Assembly: GCF_020085105.1 (NCBI RefSeq)
Contig: NC_058042.1
Span: 9,437,501-9,501,500, forward strand
Length of the DNA: 64,000 nt
Reading direction: 5' to 3'
Source: Siniperca chuatsi
Taxonomy: Eukaryota; Chordata; Actinopteri; Centrarchiformes; Sinipercidae
The notes beneath the pieces are model-generated. The model worked only from the letters and a program-made list of their open reading frames with translations, did not search any database and was not told where the DNA came from. Below are positions 61,331 to 64,000 of this stretch, in pieces. The position numbers were made by a program, and so were the translations under genes. Each line of letters opens with the position of its first letter. The first letter of the stretch is position 1.

Positions 61331-64000
61331 GTAAGTACTTTTTTAAACACGTATCAAATCTGATTAATCGCATTCATACAGAACTCCTGTTGTCTGTTTA
61401 TGTTTATGTAGGAGGCTATATCGCAGGTTTCTACTTCTAACACCAGACTTCATTCACTTTTTCCATATAATCCACAAGGGGACTGGCACTGTGCTATGCC
61501 ACCTAGTCTTATTTTCCATCTTCCTTTTACTGACTCATGAAGATTCAGTTTTGTTTTTCCCTACTGTGCGTAAAGGTCTCTTGGTGGTGGGAAAAGTTAG
61601 GGCTTTAATGAATGACAAAAGGGGAGATGCGCAACAGGATGGTCATTCAAATGAAAATACATGTCTTTCCTCAGTAATCAGCTACTGGAGTTGCTATATG
61701 CCAAATGTCTTTAATTATACAGCTGTTTTAAATTACAATATTCTCATTTGGCAGTCTTTATCATCTCCCATCACCAAATTACCTTCAACCTTCAGGGTTC
61801 ATTCGTGAAAATATGCTGTTTTTCCTGAAAACAGTCAATATGTAATTTGTCAGTCCTTCATCCCAAAATGCCAGGTTATTATTGTCATGGTAGAATGAGT
61901 GATTACATGTGAGACTCTATTATTACAAAGTTCTGTTTCACTCAGTGATTATATTGTAAGAGGCAGGTTTGTAAAATAAATGTTACTTGCAGTAGTGAAC
62001 AGTTCTTGAAGTGTAATGATGATGCATCTCCAGGGGGTCTTTGTGTAAATAATAGATTTGTACACATTTTATTTGTGCTTACATTTTAATGTATTATTGC
62101 CCCCTTTCTGGTCACACTAAGAGGTGCTGCAGATGGAGAGGAAAATAACACCATATGTGCTCTTGTCTGGAGCCAACATGAACCACCTGTCCACTCACCT
62201 ACCTTTTGAGATTCAACCTGGAAATGTGCTGCCAACCACTTAAAATGCTCTGAGTCAAATTAGGAGACACCCAAGTGGTTTGACTGTCTTTACTGTATGT
62301 GGCTGCAGTTCTTCTGCTGCCATGATGTTTGTGTATGTTCAGGGGCCTATTGCGTTGCTCGTTACCCACCTGTCAGTCAGGTGTGCTGCGTGTCCTGAGC
62401 CACTTGTGAGCTGCTGCACTGTCATGTTGTGTAATTGCTCATTCCTGAAAGAGCTACATGCATCTGTGCAACCTGGCTAATCCTGCAAGCTCTTAATCCT
62501 GCACACAGACACGTTCTGTTGCCAGTGTTGTCAGATTTTCCATTAGAATCAATCGGTTACCAAATATTATTTTCAATATCTTTGCAATAAGGAAACATTA
62601 ACTGTTCTCATGGCTTCTTTTCATGCTCTTAAAGACACTGTTGCTTAAATATGGAGCTGAAAAAGACAAAGTACTTTAAATTATTACCACTTCCATTCCA
62701 ACGTTTATTCACAGTGCACTTTTTTAGGATTTTGTTTGGACATTTGTTGGGGTCTGTACCAAACAAACATGTTTTCTTCCATCTGGAGAACAAGATTTGT
62801 AGGCCAGGGCATCTCTGCAGCACTACAGTACTTCATTATAATTCTGTTTTGTCACACATATTACGATTATCAAAAAAACTGCAGCTTCTACGATTTGGAT
62901 ATTGCACTTAGCCATATTGCGATTTCAATTAATTGTGCAGCCCTATATGAGTATGGTGACAAAATCTGCAAAATTATCATGTTCACATACTCAGTATCAC
63001 ATTTCTATGCCTCATTATTGTGGAGGTGCACTTTCCAAAAAGAGAGTCTGCAGTATTCACAAACTTCCTACAGGTTTTTTACCTCACTGATGCCAAAGAA
63101 AATGACAACAAAGTCCAGTAGTTCCACCTGGGGCTGCTTAGAGCTCGAATGGTGACTCTGACGTGGCGTCTAATGAGTCAACGGGCTGGTTTTAAAAAAA
63201 AAATTATTAAAAGAAAAATACAAAGATTATGACAGCTCTAGTGTGACTCGTAAATCAGTGCCCTGCCGCTCCCACTTGTGGTCTCAGCCATTATTTTGCT
63301 GATCCAGCCAGGATCTGTGACTCAGCACTTTGGGCCTCACAGCTGAAGCTGCAGCACCACTGTTGTTACAAACGCTCAGGCCAGACACTCAAAAGGAAAC
63401 ACAGTACACCCCCCCATACAGATTCTGATACCTGCTAAAAATCAACCCTTGGATCCCACTTTGATATTAAAAGGGCACTCAACTCCCCTTTTCACTCACT
63501 TCACTTTTTACTTGTCACTATTCAGCCAGTGAGAACCCTGGTAATGTCATCAGGGTTATTTTGGCTTGGGCTTGGAGGCTACAAATATTTAGCAGAAAGC
63601 TTGTGTGGGGGCTGTGGAGTTTAAAAGACATGGTCATTTACCGGGGAGGGAAAGTCTAACCAAATACGCTGTTGAAATTGAATTATGGGGAATGTAGGAT
63701 TGTGTGTTTTGGACTCTTGACCTACAGTTTACTTGAGACTAAAAGATAGGATATCTCAGGGTCTGCTGCTTCAGTCTTGGTGATACTTTTTAAAACATCT
63801 ATCTCTTTTAAGTCCCCCAAATTTATGGAAGTGCAAAACTTTATTCGCCTTTTTAGATGCTTTCCAGGAATGATTTTGTGATGTATTGTTGCCACTTACT
63901 CTTTTCACTTTTCTGTTTTCACCCCAATCTACCTTGTTTTTTTTCTACTTACATACTAAATGAATTCATTTCCCAGAATGACGTCTGAGAACCTCCCGAG
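61331..64000 (+). other. Probable first intron of the signal-peptide gene
   Basis: No cysteine-rich exon or other coding segment with fitting phase-1 acceptor was found up to the window end. Contains a degraded repeat at about 62,850-62,946; the rest shows nothing recognisable. Confidence 0.4.
62850..62946. repeat. Degraded end of a miniature element
   Basis: 'catattgcgatttcaattaa' followed by 'ttgtgcagcccta' is the type of terminus found on hAT-like miniature elements of fish. No opposite end was located. Confidence 0.35.

Noticed and set aside
61491-61808. 105-aa plus-strand frame after the signal-peptide exon, as a possible second exon
   Set aside because: No phase-1 acceptor at its start, low similarity to EGF or discoidin domains, and composition like its intronic surroundings.

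Overview
This is a stretch of vertebrate nuclear DNA, almost certainly from a ray-finned (teleost, probably percomorph) fish. Coding information sits in short exons with GT-AG introns. The space between is AT-rich and full of CA/GT microsatellites, hAT-type and TTAA-flanked miniature transposons, tRNA-derived SINEs and L2/CR1-like LINE tails of the kinds common in teleosts. There is nothing bacterial or viral, and no operon or CRISPR array.

Layout. 1-14,976 has no recognisable gene and is a patchwork of repeats. 14,977-18,687 (minus) is tmem208, six coding exons, 173 aa. 21,904-26,411 (plus) is slc39a1 (zinc transporter ZIP1), four coding exons, 304 aa, divergent from tmem208. 34,357-38,237 (plus) is rlbp1 (CRALBP, retinaldehyde-binding protein), seven coding exons, about 312 aa, with a probable non-coding first exon ending at 33,030. 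43,879-54,920 (minus) is abhd2, nine coding exons, 431 aa, with probable 5' UTR exons out to about 57,300 and a probable long 3' UTR running towards 39,930. 61,249-61,330 (plus) is a single signal-peptide exon, probably exon 1 of mfge8, whose remainder lies past the window. All four complete gene models were built by hand from splice sites and reading frame, and each stays in frame from ATG to stop.

The genes do not form one pathway. The right half (mfge8?-abhd2-rlbp1) keeps the order and relative orientation of human 15q26.1 (MFGE8 and ABHD2 head to head, ABHD2 and RLBP1 tail to tail). This supports the assignments and suggests that the slc39a1/tmem208 side was joined to this block by a rearrangement.

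The most unusual non-genic structures are a 52-bp perfect inverted repeat inside a 165-bp insertion flanked by a 16-bp direct repeat (59,695-59,891), two adjoining perfect hairpins in an abhd2 intron (53,018-53,098), two TTAA-type miniature elements that abut at one TTAA (8,773-10,359), and a miniature element filled with degenerate tandem repeats just upstream of the rlbp1 promoter (32,382-32,803). I did not find a convincing undescribed biological system; the interest is mainly in transposon structure and its closeness to splice sites and promoters.
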